Positions 43,621 to 56,961 of a stretch of DNA of 64,000 bases are shown here, piece by piece. Every line of letters begins with the position of its first letter. Within the stretch, counting starts at the first letter, position 1. A model generated the notes under the pieces. That model ran no database searches and was not told the DNA's origin. It saw only the letters and a program-made list of their open reading frames with translations. The stretch spans positions 62,624,200 through 62,688,199 of the forward strand of contig CM061065.1 of assembly GCA_030762895.1 (NCBI GenBank), read 5' to 3'. Made by a program: the position numbers and the translations under genes. The DNA comes from Sophora flavescens. Taxonomy: Eukaryota; Streptophyta; Magnoliopsida; Fabales; Fabaceae.

Positions 43621-45344
43621 AAAAATGAGGATCCAAAAATTCATATTCAAGCGTCTGATCCACCTGCTCAACAATCATCAGAGACTGAAACAAGACGAGA
43701 TTGGAAGTTTAAAACTCATCACCCTGAAAATTTGATCATCGGTAATCCCTCTCAAGGAGTTAGAACTAGGTCAACATTCAAAGATTCAAACAACATGGCA
43801 TTCCTATCTAAGATTGAACCAAAGAACATCAAAGAAGCTCTTGACGATGAAAGTTGGATTTTAGCTATGCAAGAAAAGCTAAATCAGTTCAAAAGGAATG
43901 ATGTTTGGTTCTTAGTTCCAAATGAAAAAGGAAAGTCAATTATTGGAACTAGATGGGTATTCAGAAACAAGCTTGATGAAAATGGAAAGGTAGTCAGAAA
44001 CAAAGCAAGGTTAGTAGCTCAAGGTTATAATCAACAAGAAGGTATTGACTACACTGAAACTTTTGCACCAGTAGTCAGAATAGAAGCAATTCGTATACTT
44101 ATGTCATATGCTGCACAACGTCAAATCACCTTATTTCAAATGGATGTTAAAAGTGCATGTCTAAATGGAATTATTGAAGAATAAGTATATGTTAAGTAAC
44201 CACCTGGATTTGAGGATAGTGACAAACCAAATCATGTCTATAAGCTTAAGAAAGCTCTCTATGGATTAAAATAAGCACCTAGAGCTTGGTATGACAAACT
44301 AAGTTCTTTTCTTATGAAAAATGATTTCATTAGAGGAAAAGTAGATACAACACTCTTTAGAAAAAGTTCTAAAAAGGATTTCATTATAGTACAAATCTAT
44401 GTTGATGATATTATATTCAGTGCCACTAATGAAAAGCTCTGCAAAGAGTTCTCCAAGCTTATGCAGAATGAATTTGAGATGAGCATGATGGTAGAATTAA
44501 AGTTCTTCCTTGGTCTACAAATCAAACAGATAGATGATGGAATCTACATTCATCAACAAAAATATACCAAGGAGATCTTAAAGACATACAAGCTGGATAC
44601 ATCTAAACCTATGAAAACTCCCATAGAAGCAAATGCAAAATTAGGCAAAGATGAGGAAGGTAAAAAGGTAGATCAAACTACTTACGGAGGTATAATTGGT
44701 GCTCTCTTGTACTTAACTTCAAGTAGACTTGATATTCAATTCAATGTTTGTATGTGTGCGAGATTCCAATATGATCCTAGAGAATCACATCTCAAGGCTG
44801 TCAAAAGAATATTTAGATATTTGCTTGGAACCACTAATCTTGGTTTGATGTATTTAAGAACACAAGAATACAGATTAGTAGGATTCTATGATGCTGATTA
44901 TGCTGGAGCCAGAGTAGAAAGAAAAAGCACAAATGGAGGATGTCAATTCATTGGAGCAAGCTTAGTCTCTTGGACAAGCAAAAGACAAACTACAATTGCT
45001 CTATCCACTGCAGAAGCAGAATACATTTCAGTTGCAAGCTGCTGTTCACAACTCTTAAGGGTAAAACATCAACTTGAAGATTATTCTATCTTTGAACTTA
45101 ATATTTCTGTTTGGTGTGATAATTCTAGTGCTATCTGTTTATCTAAGAATCCCATTCAACATTCTAAGGCTAAGCACATAGAAATTAAACATCATTTCAT
45201 AAGAGATTAGGTTCAAAAAGGTGTTTTTGATATTAAGTTTGTTAAAACTGAAAATCAGTGGACCGATATATTAAATAAACCCTTAGCTGAAGATAGATTC
45301 ACTTATATTAGAGATAATCTGAATATGCATTTCATAAATGAATA
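43621..45344 (+). pseudogene. Copia E reverse transcriptase and RNase H
   Basis: Continuing the integrase frame, the RT has EKLNQFKRNDVWFLVPNEKG, GTRWVFRNKLDENG and FQMDVKSACLNGIIEE, then three stops (44182-44275) around KKALYGLK. The next open part (44314-45210) has IYVDDIIFSATN, MVELKFFLGLQIKQID and the RNase H signatures DADYAGARVERKST, SWTSKRQTTIALSTAEAEY and WCDNSSAICLSKNP. A TAG follows HHFIRD, then WTDILNKPLAEDRF and a TAA after HFINE (about 45344). The stops at 44182-44275 are in the segment that holds 'LKQAPRAWY', where Gln has become TAA. Confidence 0.92.
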
Positions 45345-45600
45345 ATGCGTCTGCTCTTCGATGAAGCGTCTGCTGACGTGGATTATTTACTGAGATTTTA
45401 CATTGTAATTATCTAAAATCGTTTTGAATTTAAAACGTTTTGTCTTTATTATTTCTCAACTGCTCTTTTCTGAAACCTCTTCCTTTAAAACCTAAAGTCT
45501 TCTCTCCGAAACACTTTACTGTTTCAAAAAGCGTTTCTCTCTCTTGTGAACGAATCTTTTCTAATCCCTTTCGTCTTCTCTCTCTTTCAAACCCAAATCC
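45345..45600 (+). other. Copia E spacer between pol and the envelope-like ORF
   Basis: No coding frame is supported. Two copies of 'gcgtctgct' lie at 45348-45377; the same 'gcgtctg' word recurs in the LTR near 48573-48595. From 45440 the sequence is rich in 'ttctctct' and 'cgtttc' and ends 'accatggcacccaa'-like at the ATG at 45601. Confidence 0.5.
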
Positions 45601-48048
45601 ATGGCACCCAATACACCATCTCAGAAAATTACTTGTGCTGCTACTCGGTTAGGGATGAGTGTGGAAGACTTATCTATGATCGCTCCCGGACGATTTGTCA
45701 AGATGAACAAGATCATCAAAGGAGGCATGAATGTTATGGCGGAATTAGAAGCTTCACAATGGGTCAACTTTTTCTCTTGACATGAACTTGTTTACCCTCT
45801 GCTACTTCAAGAATTCTGGGAAAATGCTGAAGAAAAGATGTCTCAGACTCAAATTTCCATTCGAACCAAGTGTAACGAAAAACTCTATTCGTTCACTCTC
45901 AACAGTATTCAAAAAGCAACCGGCTGCCCTAGGCAAGGTGATGCTTTTACAGATGATTGGGAAACTGAGTATGGTGAAGAAACTGTTTATCAATCTCTCT
46001 ATGGGATATCCAACCCCACAAGCAAAGTTGCCTCCAAACTGACTCCAAAAGGAAGATTCCTGCATGTGTTGTTAATCAACTGTGTGATGCCAAGAAAAAG
46101 TGCTCGTGATAATGTCAACAAGATGGATATATTTGCCATATTCCATCTCCTAAACATGATTAAATTTGACATAAATGACTTGATTTTCAAGTATATGCTG
46201 AGGATGGTAAAGCCCCAAATCAGGACCTCCTACACATATGGGTTGCTGATTACCAAACTGCTAAACATCAAGGGCATTCCCTTCACTGGAAAGATTGATA
46301 TGGCTACTGCCATTGATGAAAGAACCCTCTCTCAGATGAAGCTGAGACCACCAGGAAGGATTCCTGACTCTGATGAACATGATGAGAAGAAGAAATCTTC
46401 AAAAGAATCCGAAGAAGAAACTGATGAGTTTGACGACTTAGAAGCAACAGAAGTGTCTGCACCTTTGGATCCCAAGGTCAGAACAAAGCTTCAAGTAAAG
46501 AGGAAGTTGGTTATCTCAGAAGCATCTGATGATGATGACAACCAACCTATTTCTAAGGCTATGAAGAAGTAAATAGTTGAAAAACCTGTTGTTGCCCCTC
46601 GAAATGAACTCAAGAGGAAATTTGTTGTTGCAGCTACACCAGTTAGAAGATCTACAAGTCTGAAGATAGCTGAACCTATGCAAGTTTCTTTGCAACCTGC
46701 TGCATCACCTCTTAGGTCATCTGTACCTTCACCCTCTTCACCCATTGTATTATCCTCACCCTCTGATTCATCATCATCTTCCTCCCATAACTCCCCTCTT
46801 CACAATCAAAATTCAATTGCTGAAAATATGCTTGCTTTATCTGTTTGAGACTTTAATTTAAATCTCACTCCAGATCACCCCTCACCACAACCTATTCTTC
46901 ATAACTCACCTGATCACATATCCAACCCTTCATCACTCTCTCCCTCACCAACTCAGGAAATTCAAACTCTTGTTCCTGTTTCAAGAATTTTTGTTTCCAT
47001 TCTATCACCTCTCTCTCACCCTTCACCTACCCCTCAAACCTCACCACAGAGAGATCTACCCACTCCTTTCAAACCTTCTGAGCCATTACCCTTAGATCAA
47101 ATCAATCCTGACCTTCTTAGCTCGGATGACTTAAAAGAAATCAGCAATCTTGTTGCTGAACAGACTATAGTAAGGCTGAATCAAGCCTCTTGGAAACACA
47201 GACCCAATCCTACTGCTTGCATGAAGGCCAATACTATATTGAATATTTGTCCTGACAGAGGATCTGTCTGTCCAAAGCCAAAGTTGGATCCAAAATCCAA
47301 GAAGCCTTTTGTCTGGCTGAAAAGAAACATCAGAAACTGAAGTTCCCTAGATAGTATACTTCATTCATGATTCACCCCGAGCCTTCTGTTCTTCAAGACC
47401 CAGCTTATCACTGTGGCCTATCTCTGATTGACAAACTCAAGACGCCTACAGGTAGTGCCCGCCTCAGTTCTTATCAGATTCCCTGGATCGGATATCCGGA
47501 TGAAGATAGTGCAGAATCAAGGCAACTCTACCCCTTCCAACCAACTATTATTTTCACTCATTTTCTTTTCATTTTACCTTTGTCTTTTTATGAAAACCCT
47601 TTTTTCTGTTTACTCTTTTGATTTACCAATTTCTTATGAAAATTTTACTTGGTTTTTCAATTATCTTTCCCCTCTTTTCATTTCTTTCTCTAATTTAGAA
47701 ATCCCCTCTTTTAAAATTCCATGTTTGCAACCCTTTAGTTCATTGCAATCAGTCTTTCCCCCAACTCTCTCTTTGTTCCCCATTGTTTTTTATCTCACTT
47801 TCATTTTCTCTTTTAGTCATTTTCTTCCCTGGCACTGTCTGGAAATTGTTCCATATGAACCACCCACGACTGCCAACCCTTCTGACCATAGCCCCTCTTT
47901 TTCATCTCCACCTGATGATACTGTTGCACCGGCATCCACCATCATTGGAATGGATCCAGTAGCTCGTGCAGAAATCAACGGTCTTCATGAGACCATGCAA
48001 ACTGTTGTGGCTCTTCTCACCAAGATTGTTGAGAAACAGCAACTTTAG
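45601..48048 (+). pseudogene. Envelope-like ORF of copia E, broken
   Basis: SIRE-type copia elements carry a second ORF after pol, often called envelope-like, of unproven function. This one starts MAPNTPSQKI, hits a TGA at 45778-45780, and continues in the same frame through SIRTKCNEKLYSF, LINCVMPRKSARDNV and YGLLITKLLNIKGIPFTGK, ending near 46572. These blocks match the plant transposon protein pattern seen in B. A Ser/Pro-rich linker (46590-47090), KPFVWLKRN and the final ARAEINGLHETMQTVV, VEKQQL tail follow. Stops lie at about 46570, 46846 and 47338, and the frame changes around 47290-47540. A T/C-rich segment (47545-47825) gives Phe/Leu-rich hydrophobic peptides. Pol ends with TAA about 256 bases earlier, so no readthrough link remains. 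Confidence 0.75.
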
Positions 48049-48418
48049 TTTTCGTTACCTTTGTCAGTAATGTAATAAGTCAATGATGGTTAAATCAATA
48101 AATGTTGTTTTTAGTTGCATTTTATTTATTGTTACTCTATCTTTTTGCTGATGACAAAGGGGGAGAATATATTCGTATATCTGAACTAAAATAACTATAT
48201 AATGAAACTCAAAATATAAGACGATATTTATTCATGTGTCTGGTTTCTTTATGGAAGCATTAGTTCAGGGGGAGCTTGAGAAGCTTAGTTAACTTGAGTT
48301 TTCTTATAAGCTTGAATATATTCATACTTCATATGATTCTCTGTGCTCAAATTTTGTTTTTATCCTTAGTTCATTAAAATCATAAGATAATGTTTGTCAT
48401 CATAAAAAAGGGGGAGAT
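48049..48418 (+). promoter_or_regulatory. Copia E 3' noncoding region with three purine tracts
   Basis: GATGACAAAGGGGGAGAAT lies at 48149-48167, CAGGGGGAGCTTGAG at 48266-48280, and the terminal AAAAAAGGGGGAGAT at 48404-48418 directly before the LTR. The last is the polypurine tract for plus-strand priming; the others may be extra priming sites. Confidence 0.82.
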
Positions 48419-49124
48419 TGTTAAGACTACATCTTTAGACATCTATGATTTTGATGAATAATCCAAACAAAGAATGATTTAAAGTGAACCTTGTGAAATC
48501 TACTAATATGTGTATTAAGTGTGCAGATCAGTATACACGAGTCTCATGACAAAGAACCAAAGTCTTAATGATGCGTCTGTAGTATGATGCGTCTGGACAA
48601 TGACTCGATCTCTATCAAATTCTGATCAAGCGACTGAAAGTCCCTAGCTTCAACAATATTCAAACACGAAGAATATTCTCTAATTATTTCAAATAAATAA
48701 ATTCGTTAAGCACCATTATGTGCATGAAAAATCTTTTTGTTGCAAAAAGCAAAGTAAACTTTACTTGAACGTAGACCCGCTTAGCACAAATAAGGAAAGT
48801 CATGCTGCCCAAGTCTGAAAAGCAACAAATGCTGCTCTGAATCAAACCGCACTCTGATAAAGCTATGCCAACCTATACGTTCAATTTGTCTTGAAGCTCA
48901 CCAACGATCATAAACATTAAATGCAAGACCAAAACGACTCTATTGGCATTTATGGATGAAGAACAAAAGAATACTTAGCTGAAGAACTCTCCTCAACGGA
49001 CTTATCTCTCCTAAGTTCTTCATAGAAAACTTCCATGCTCAAATCATTTGTATTTATTGAGAAGTCTTTATTGCGATCTCACCTACCTTAAATACTTATT
49101 CACTCTGTGAGTGTTACTTGGTAG
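48419..49124 (+). mobile_element. Copia E 3' LTR, first piece
   Basis: It starts TGTTAAGACTACATC, carries 'gattttgatgaataatcc' like copia A, and stops at 'cttggtag' where a gypsy LTR is inserted. It continues at 51537. Words such as 'gatgcgtctg' occur near 48571-48600. Confidence 0.88.
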
Positions 49125-51536
49125 TGTAACACCCTGATTTTTCGTTAAGTGCTTTTTATAAGTTGTTTGGTTGGTTAAGGGCTTAGTGAGATTTTTGGTT
49201 CAAAAGTACCTTTCTGGTGCATGAGCACGCCCGTGCTTAAAGGCTGAAGCGTGTTTCAGTTTTTAAGTTGAGCACACCCGTGCTCGAAAGTGAGCACACC
49301 TATTCTCAATGTGCGGATCGCGTCTCACTGACGCTAAGTCCAACACGACCGTGCTTGCTGAGGAGCACGACCGTGCTCAGGTGCAGCCTTAATAAGTTTG
49401 GCGCAGAACCCGAGGGTTCACGTGAAACCCTATTTTGTTGGTTACAACAGCCACTGTTGCGATCTAAAGTGCCTCCTTCCCTATTTCCTCTTCATCCATT
49501 GCTATAGTGGGGTTTTGGAAGCCGGTTGGGAAGCTTGTTTGATCTGTTTCAAGTTTAGAGGTAAGGTTCCCTTCCCTTGTGGTTTCCTTTCATAACTTTT
49601 GAATAGGCAACTAATGGTTTTGTGTTTGGTTTGGCTAAGGTTGAGTTTGTGTTGAGCCGCTTTGGGAACCGAGGGCAGTTTGTTGTTGGGAGTTTACGTT
49701 GGAGCGACCTTCAATCCAAGTATGGGGAGAAGGGTAGTGTATATCATAGGCATTGGGGGTAGTGTAAGGTAAAGGGGTTCCCATGACTCCAGTTTGTTGT
49801 GTATGTGTATATGATTAATGTGATGGTTTGTTTGATTATGCTAACATGATCTTGGTTGTTAATATGCTGTTTATATGCCTATGTTCATACTATGTTCTTG
49901 ATGTTTATGTTGGTTATATGAACATAATGATATGTTGATGGTTGCTATTGGCATAATGTTGTTGGTTGAATGGTTGATACCATGATTGTGATGATAGTGT
50001 TGTTACTATGTTGATAATGACGTTTAGTCCTAGAATATGTTGTTAATTGGCTTAGGATTAATATAATTAATCCCTAAATTTAATCGACTAAAATTGATGT
50101 TGAACTCTGCCCAGAGCAGTACTGTCGTGCATTGAGCACGGCCGTGCTGAACAGGGACCACGCCCTTGCTCCTAGTTTGAATTCTGGAAAATGAACGCAC
50201 ATTTAGTACGACAATACAGCAGTGGAGCACGCCAGTGCAGCTGAGCACGACCGTGCTCAAAAGGAAGCATGACCGTGCTCCACTTTAGTGGCAGCATGCC
50301 TGTGCTGGGGTTAAGCACGACCGTGCTCACCCCTCTGGACAGAATATGAGATTGAGGACTTAAACAGCGGTTCTTAACTCCAATCTCCCCCAACGATGAT
50401 GATGACATAGTTAATCAATGATGAAGGTTAGATCACTTAATTTAAGATTAATTAAGATGGTTAAGTCGGTAACCGTTGGGTTACCGTACTTTGATGAGTT
50501 GTACCTTGGTGCTTTTTGACCATGGGAACCTTGACCCCGCGGTTTAGGTCTAAGGTTCTGCTGATGTTGTACCTTGGTGGTCGAGGGTTTTCTCCAAGGG
50601 GGCCTTGACCCGGTTGAGTCTAAGGTGTTGCGGTTGATTCCACTAAAGGTTTAAGTGTTGCGGTAGATTCCACTGCGGTCGATTCCACTGAAGTCTTCGG
50701 TTGATTCCATCGAATCAAAGTAGGTGGCGGTTTCCCGTTGTTTGTTGTATGCTGCATGAATCATTGGAGATGTTGTTGTTGGTGGATGTTCGACATAGGG
50801 GAGGTCGTCCTAGGGTACGACGATCTGGCCATCCATGGTAGGTTACCCAAGGTTTGGTAACCGTGCACCCCCTTGACGAGGCATTCGTTGGTTTGATGTG
50901 TTGGCTATCCATGGAGTAGATTCTCCGGCGTTGAGTAGATTCTCAATGTGGATATTTAACTCCGAAGTCGTTCATCCTTAGTGTGGATCCACATGCATGT
51001 TGGAGTAGTGGAGTAGTGTTGCATTGCACTGCATAGCATACGTGGTTGATATGATGTTGATTGGATGTTGATATATATATCTATATTGATGTATGTTATG
51101 ATGATGCTATCCTGTATGTTTTACCTTGCTTCCTATCTCCATGCCGTATATGTTTACATGATTCTTACTCCCCTCTATCGATTTGTTTGTTTGGCCTGAT
51201 TGGCATCTTGCAGAGGATGACGAGCAGCTCGGAGAGGAGTGACTCTGAGGAGCCACCACTCATAGTTAGGGCCTTTCTTTGTTAGTTAGTTTTGTTCAAT
51301 TGTATTCCGAGGATATTTTCTGGAATGGTTGTACCAGCTCTGAATTGTGACACCAGGGTTGGGCTATGTTTATGCTATGCATTGTTTATGTTTTATTGTT
51401 TTAAAACTATGTTCTTTCCACGTTAAGTGTTACAATGTGGAACCTTTCTACCCATGGACAAAGTTTCTAATTGATTCCAGGAAATGCATGTTTTGTTTTA
51501 ATTGCTTTATAACATACGGGGTAGCAGGGTGTCACA
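49125..51536 (+). mobile_element. Solo LTR of the chromovirus G family, 2412 bp, inserted in the E LTR
   Basis: It begins TGTAACACCCTGATTTTTCG and ends GTAGCAGGGTGTCACA, matching both ends of the G LTR. The flanks are GGTAG and AGTAG, a 5-bp duplication with one mismatch. Palindromic GAGCACGnnCGTGCTC motifs are dense at 49222-49382 and 50130-50335. A short tandem stretch with 'gattccact' lies at 50630-50715. There is no second LTR and no coding sequence, so it is a solo LTR. Confidence 0.9.
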
Positions 51537-51987
51537 AGTAGATCTGTAAAGTTGTAATCTGTGAAGCTGCTGCTTCATTCAAACTCTTACTGTTTGTAGA
51601 GCCTGAAGAGGTTTGCTCAAAGAATACTTGTTTGAGCCTGGAGAGACTAGGTGTGCAAACAATACTTGTTAGTTGAGCCTGCGGAGGCTAGGTGTGCAAA
51701 TAATACCTTATGTAACCTGATCAGTTATAGTGCAAATACTTGGTGAATCCAAGGACTGGACGTAGCCTAAGGTTTGGGGTGAACCAGTATAAATATCTGT
51801 GTCTCCTTTTCTTAGCTTAATCTTTTCAGTTTGCTTTACTTTACCTGTGCTAACTGGGTTGGAAAGTGAATCTCCTTTTTATTATCAGACGCATCTTTGT
51901 GTCTTATAGGTCAAACTGTAACATTTTCCAAAAAGTATTTAAAACACAATTCAATCCCCTTCTAGTATTTTATACCTGTTCATTTCA
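51537..51987 (+). mobile_element. Copia E 3' LTR, second piece
   Basis: The LTR resumes with 'agtagatctg' and shows 'gaatacttgtttgagcc', 'ggactggacgtagcc' and the terminal 'aaacacaattcaatcccctt', ending TTCATTTCA. The same landmarks occur, reversed, in the copia A LTR. Joined, the E LTR is about 1.15 kb. Confidence 0.85.
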
Positions 51988-53430
51988 AAACATAGAAGGA
52001 AAGAAGGAGATAAGCAACAGTACATAGTCATGAAAATGGGGATGGGGACACATAGAACAATAATCATATACACATACACACATACAACAAGTATAGGCAA
52101 TCATCTTTTGAGTCACACCAACACAGTACATCCTCTAGGTTCACACTTAGCTCAATCTTCTAAGGAGTCTCACTCCTATGCATGTCGACTGATATCTCTC
52201 ATCCGGGTCTCAGCCCCGAAACATTCTCCTTACCAAGCCTCACTGCTCAGAGAACATCAGTTAGTTTGTCCAGGTAACCTTTCTGCTCTCCGTGACCCAT
52301 AAGAGTGCATCCCTCTATGAGCACAGCTCCATTAGAGGTATCTGGGTTGCCTCGGAACATCCACCCGCGACGTGGATACTCAAGGTAAAGTCGGGAAAAC
52401 CAGGCTATACCGGGGTATACGACACACTAGGAGCTAACTAGTGGTCACTGTGAGCCTCCCGTGTCCAGTTCGTACATCCCCAAGGTCTCTTCACAAACCG
52501 GCCCCTCCGTAATCCGTATTCGCACTTGAGTACAACTAACCTCGTACGACTCCCAGTCATACGGCTCGCCACCTTGGCAAAATGCAATGCAACAACCATC
52601 ATTATAGTTAACATAGGAACCTTATCCATTCACACTCTCACAGCGGATGCCCATACATCCCCAGCCTCAAAGCTGCAATCTCAAGGCATTACCACGGTGT
52701 TAACTCTCAACTCAACCATATAAACATGTATTCATCAAACAACCAGTCAATCATCAATTCTCGTATGTAGCTATAAAATGATCATATAATCATGCTCAAC
52801 ATGTTAAACATATCAAAGATCATATTGCATCATATCAAATCAAACAACATAGTAGCATGCAACATAGACAACCTCAATCAGCATCAAATTGCTAACTTAT
52901 AGTTTCAGGCTCATAGTCGATAAACCCACAACCACTAAACCCAAGACAACATTAAAATACTATTTTATTAGGGTTTGGACGTTGTCGATTATTCAACATC
53001 CTAGTAGAGTCTGGGGAACCCTACACACATGCATATATAACTACTACTCTATGCTTGCCTCCCTGACGATGTCGGTTACTTTCTCCCCACCGTTGCTTAT
53101 TCGTTACACTTGATCATGCTTAGAATCGTGTTCTCCCTTCACCCATAACCACTGCCACGTACGCTTCGGGGCTCCTCGGTGCTCCGAAATTTGTCTTAAC
53201 ACATGGACAGAGTCCCGACAATGTCATAAACCCTATTCTTGCAACAATTTTTCAAACAGAGCTAGAATCGAAGCAAGAATCGAAAAAAAGGAAATGACAA
53301 TGTCCACATGTCGACGTGTTAGGGATTCGAGCATTACCTCAGTTGTATCGAATAATTGATAGTCGAGACTTGTAGTACTCATTACCCTGATCACAACGGT
53401 GTAGTCAGAATCGAAATCGAACGGACGGAT
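51988..53430 (-). mobile_element. LTR-like remnant, probably gypsy in minus orientation
   Basis: There is no coding domain. Read on the minus strand it has the flavour of the 3' half of a gypsy LTR (short GC-rich stretches such as 'ggtatagcctggttttcccg' among AT-rich ones), but neither end is clear. It meets element H near 53430. An unrelated repeat origin is possible. Confidence 0.4.
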
Positions 53431-54177
53431 TGTGCAGCATAGTGGACTAAATTGTTGATCTTGATGATTGTTAAATTTGATATATATTGGTTACGAGAAT
53501 TTTAAATATGCTCATGTGATGAAGATTGATATATATGTGGTTGAAACTTATGGAAAGTACTTGGTGGAATGGACTGCCAAAGAATGTTTATGAATCTTTG
53601 GGTATGCCAACCGGGGAGCAGAAGGCTCCGCTATATAAATATCACCGTCAGGGATGAAGGGATCTCGTTAGATACCCCGAGTGTTGAGGAGGAATGTTGA
53701 TGTTTGCCGGAGTGTGCGGTATCTCCAGGGTACGAAATTAAAACCGTCGGGGTGTAGGACCTGGAGTGAACAACCCCAAGTTGACCCAAAGACTGGATCT
53801 GTACATATATGACCAGTATCCCACTGTGAGTGGGACACTAGTTATTAAAAAAAAGTGAGAGCAAGTCATTCCATAAGTACTCTTCCAAGGGACAATATGT
53901 CCACCTTATGTTTTGTTTGGTTATGACATTGTTGTATATGAATGGACACTGTGAAGTGTATTATGGAAATATTTATTCATTTAATTGATATAAAGCCTGC
54001 GTAATTGTGAAGTTGTATTTCGCACTTGACTTTGTGTGATTGCATGTGTTTGAGGGAAACTCCCTCGTTGAGTTAGTGGACTCACCCCACATTTAACATT
54101 TCAGCTGCAGGTATCTGCGAAGCCGCCATAAGCCTTGGATGCCATGTGGATAGCTTAAGTTGTTGTACCCGTAGTCT

Positions 54178-54209
<32 letters not shown>

Positions 54210-54385
54210 GAAGGACTTTCTAATTCTTTGTGTTGTTAGTCACTCTGATGTATTATATTCTTTATGTAAGTAATGAATATAATCGTTTACTTTGGATGAG
54301 ACGAATTTGTGTATGCTTGTGAGGCCGCGAAGGGGAAAGATAAAGCTTTCGTTTTCGGCTAGTCATGGCTACGAAATTCGGACCA
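53431..54385 (+). mobile_element. Element H 5' LTR, truncated
   Basis: From 'agcatagtggactaaattg' onward it matches the 3' LTR from about 56826: 'tatggaaagtacttggtgg', 'tttgggtatgccaa', 'tataaatatcaccgtc', 'aaattaaaaccgtc' and the tail with (TTTA)n (54177-54210). It ends near 'ttcggacca', followed by a primer-like site. About 1.4 kb of the LTR start is missing. Confidence 0.82.
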
Positions 54386-54393
54386 TGATAAAG

Positions 54394-54411
54394 TTTGTAT
54401 CAGAGTTTAGG
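54394..54411 (+). promoter_or_regulatory. Element H primer-binding site, decayed
   Basis: TTTGTATCAGAGTTTAGG resembles TTTGGTATCAGAGCTTAGG with one base lost and one C to T change. Confidence 0.75.
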
Positions 54412-55400
54412 TTATAAAGTCCTCAAAAAGTGAATTAGCTATTGATAACATTTGTGTTTGGACCTTGAACTCGGACGAGGTCTAAGACAAAGGTTATTAC
54501 GTTCTGGTTTTATTCTCTTAAAAAAAAAAAGTAATGACTCCATACGGCAGCAAGACAGCGTTATGAGGTGGCATAGTTAAGTTTATATATAATTGATTTA
54601 AATTTTTAATTTCCTATGTGCTCTTTCTTGAGCTGTACTAGCAATTTATAAGTTGAATTGTCAAAATTTGTTGCAATTCACACCTGCAAGCCACACTACT
54701 ATATCTCAATTTTATTGTACTGTTGCCGACAAATTGCATCGTCTGAAAGCCTTTGAATTTGTGATCATTGCTGCCCACAGTGAGCTATATCATCATGCAT
54801 AATAAAAATCAGATATTGGTGCTAAATTTGTTTTCTTCATGAATAAGTGTTGATTATTCTATGTTCATGTTTAGCCTATAAAAGGCTTAGTGCCAGTACC
54901 GTGTTTTATGGAAATCAAAGTCAACTCGAAATCAATTTAAGTTCTCTCTTGTGAGCTCTTTGAATGTGAGTAAAAAAAAAGGTGATAAAACGTGATTTTA
55001 TTTTATTGTTAATTTAGTTTAATTCTATTGGATGGACTTCAAATTTGGTTTGTGCTGGGTATACACGTGTTTCAGAAGGTGCCACCAAAATGAATTGTTG
55101 GGATCTCCTGGTGCCAATGATGGTTGTGGTATATTATTCTTTACATATTCAAGGTATTGTGGAATGGACTGAGTATAATTTTTTTTATTGATGAGTATTA
55201 TTTTGTGAAACTTTATTAAAATGATAGATTTATGGTTAATTCTAAGATGTGTATTTTTTTAGTATATTAGTTTATGTATATATGAGAATATTATTTTATA
55301 TGCATAATAAGCTATCTAAGTATATGATAAGATTGTTTTGTTATAACTCTTGGTACCTGTGTTTGGAATTCGAGGACGAATTCCCTTTAAAGGGATAGAA
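54412..55400 (+). mobile_element. Element H interior, about 1 kb, noncoding
   Basis: The interior lacks any gag or pol motif, so H is non-autonomous or deleted. It ends with TTCGAGGACGAATTCC and a tract, TTTAAAGGGATAGAA, just before the 3' LTR; that arrangement is the usual 3' end of plant Ty3/gypsy elements. Why it kept both LTRs yet lost all coding sequence is unclear. Confidence 0.75.
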
Positions 55401-56270
55401 TGTAATACCCGATAATTTTAGTAATTTTAATTATAAGATTTAAATAATGTCATGCCTGGTAATTTTTTTTTTAAAAAAAAATCTCATATAAAGGCTACAT
55501 GATATTATTTTTTTATAACTATGCTTTTAAATAATAAAGTAATGTATAAAATAAAATGGATCTTTGATTTTTCTTAGAGAATTAAATAAGGATGTTAAGG
55601 CGTAAAAATAATGGTGCATAACCGTTATACCTGCGTATTTTAATAATTATGATCATGCCAGTAAATAATACCTTAAGTGGTAAATAATTTATTTTATAAT
55701 GTCTAATAATTAATTTATGATATTAAGACATCAATAGGGTAGTGTATACCTTGACATCCTATTAGCAAGTTAACTAAAATTTAATGAGTAAGGTAAAGTT
55801 AATTTTTGGGTCTTGCCCATAATGTCCCTTTAGTGGAGAGTATTATCATCCATGCCTTAGGGTTTTACTTTAAAAAGGGAAAACACTTTCTCCTTTATGA
55901 CATTTGTCACAAAAGTTAGAAACCCTAAGCCGAGAGAATGAGAGGGCTTGAGGAAGAGAAGAAGAGGCTTGAGGATGAGCTTGAATGGTGGTTCTTCTTC
56001 TCATTCGTTCTTCATTTTTGTTTTTGACACTTGGAGGCTCAAGAACATCAACCTAAGGTTGGGGATTTGAATGAGTTTGGGATGAATTTTGCTAGATTGT
56101 TTTTGCTGTTAGTTTTGCTGATAATTTTTTTTTCCTACCAAATTCTTGTCATTCTCATTTATTTTATTTTAAAAAAAAATGGAACCTGATCGATAAGTAG
56201 ATATATATATAGAATTGATGCCTAGAGATAAGTTACGGAATTTTGTGGCTTACACTGTCTTCAGTGACGA

Positions 56271-56325
<55 letters not shown>

Positions 56326-56907
56326 TAGATCCCTTGATGTGTAAGATGAATAGGTGGTCAAGCAGTGATGTTTTTTATTTCACATTATCTCTTTGTTTAA
56401 AATTATTTACTCTATCACTGGTTTATTAAATCTACCATACATCAGGTGCTCAAAATAGTAGCCTGATAATGTTATTCTTTAGGCTTGTTGCTTTGCTACA
56501 ATGGACAGATTTGCCTAGCCAAGCCATGTTTTAGTGCAATATTAGCTCCAACATATTTGTCTTCATTGATATACTTTTGTTCAACTGTCTTGTATATCCT
56601 GTCTTTTTTTGTCTTCTCTGTTTCTTCCTCCTTTTATGTCACATTTACTAAATCATTCTCTATGTTTATCTTAGAAATAAGGGTCGGAGGGGATGACTTA
56701 GTAAGTCATGATTTGGGATATATGTTGAATAGGTGGCATTATTTTTAAAGAATGCCTTACTATTACGATGAGACTGTTTATATGACTTGGAATTATGCTA
56801 TTGAGATAAGTATGTAATATCGATGTGTGGCGTAGTGGACTACATTGTTGATCTTATGATTGTTAAATTTGATATATATGAGAATGTTAAATATGCACAT
56901 GTGTTGA

Positions 56908-56961
<54 letters not shown>

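Noticed and set aside
45440..45785. ORFs overlapping the start of the envelope-like ORF
   Set aside because: They are in other frames; the frame from ATG 45601 continues beyond the stop into recognisable blocks.
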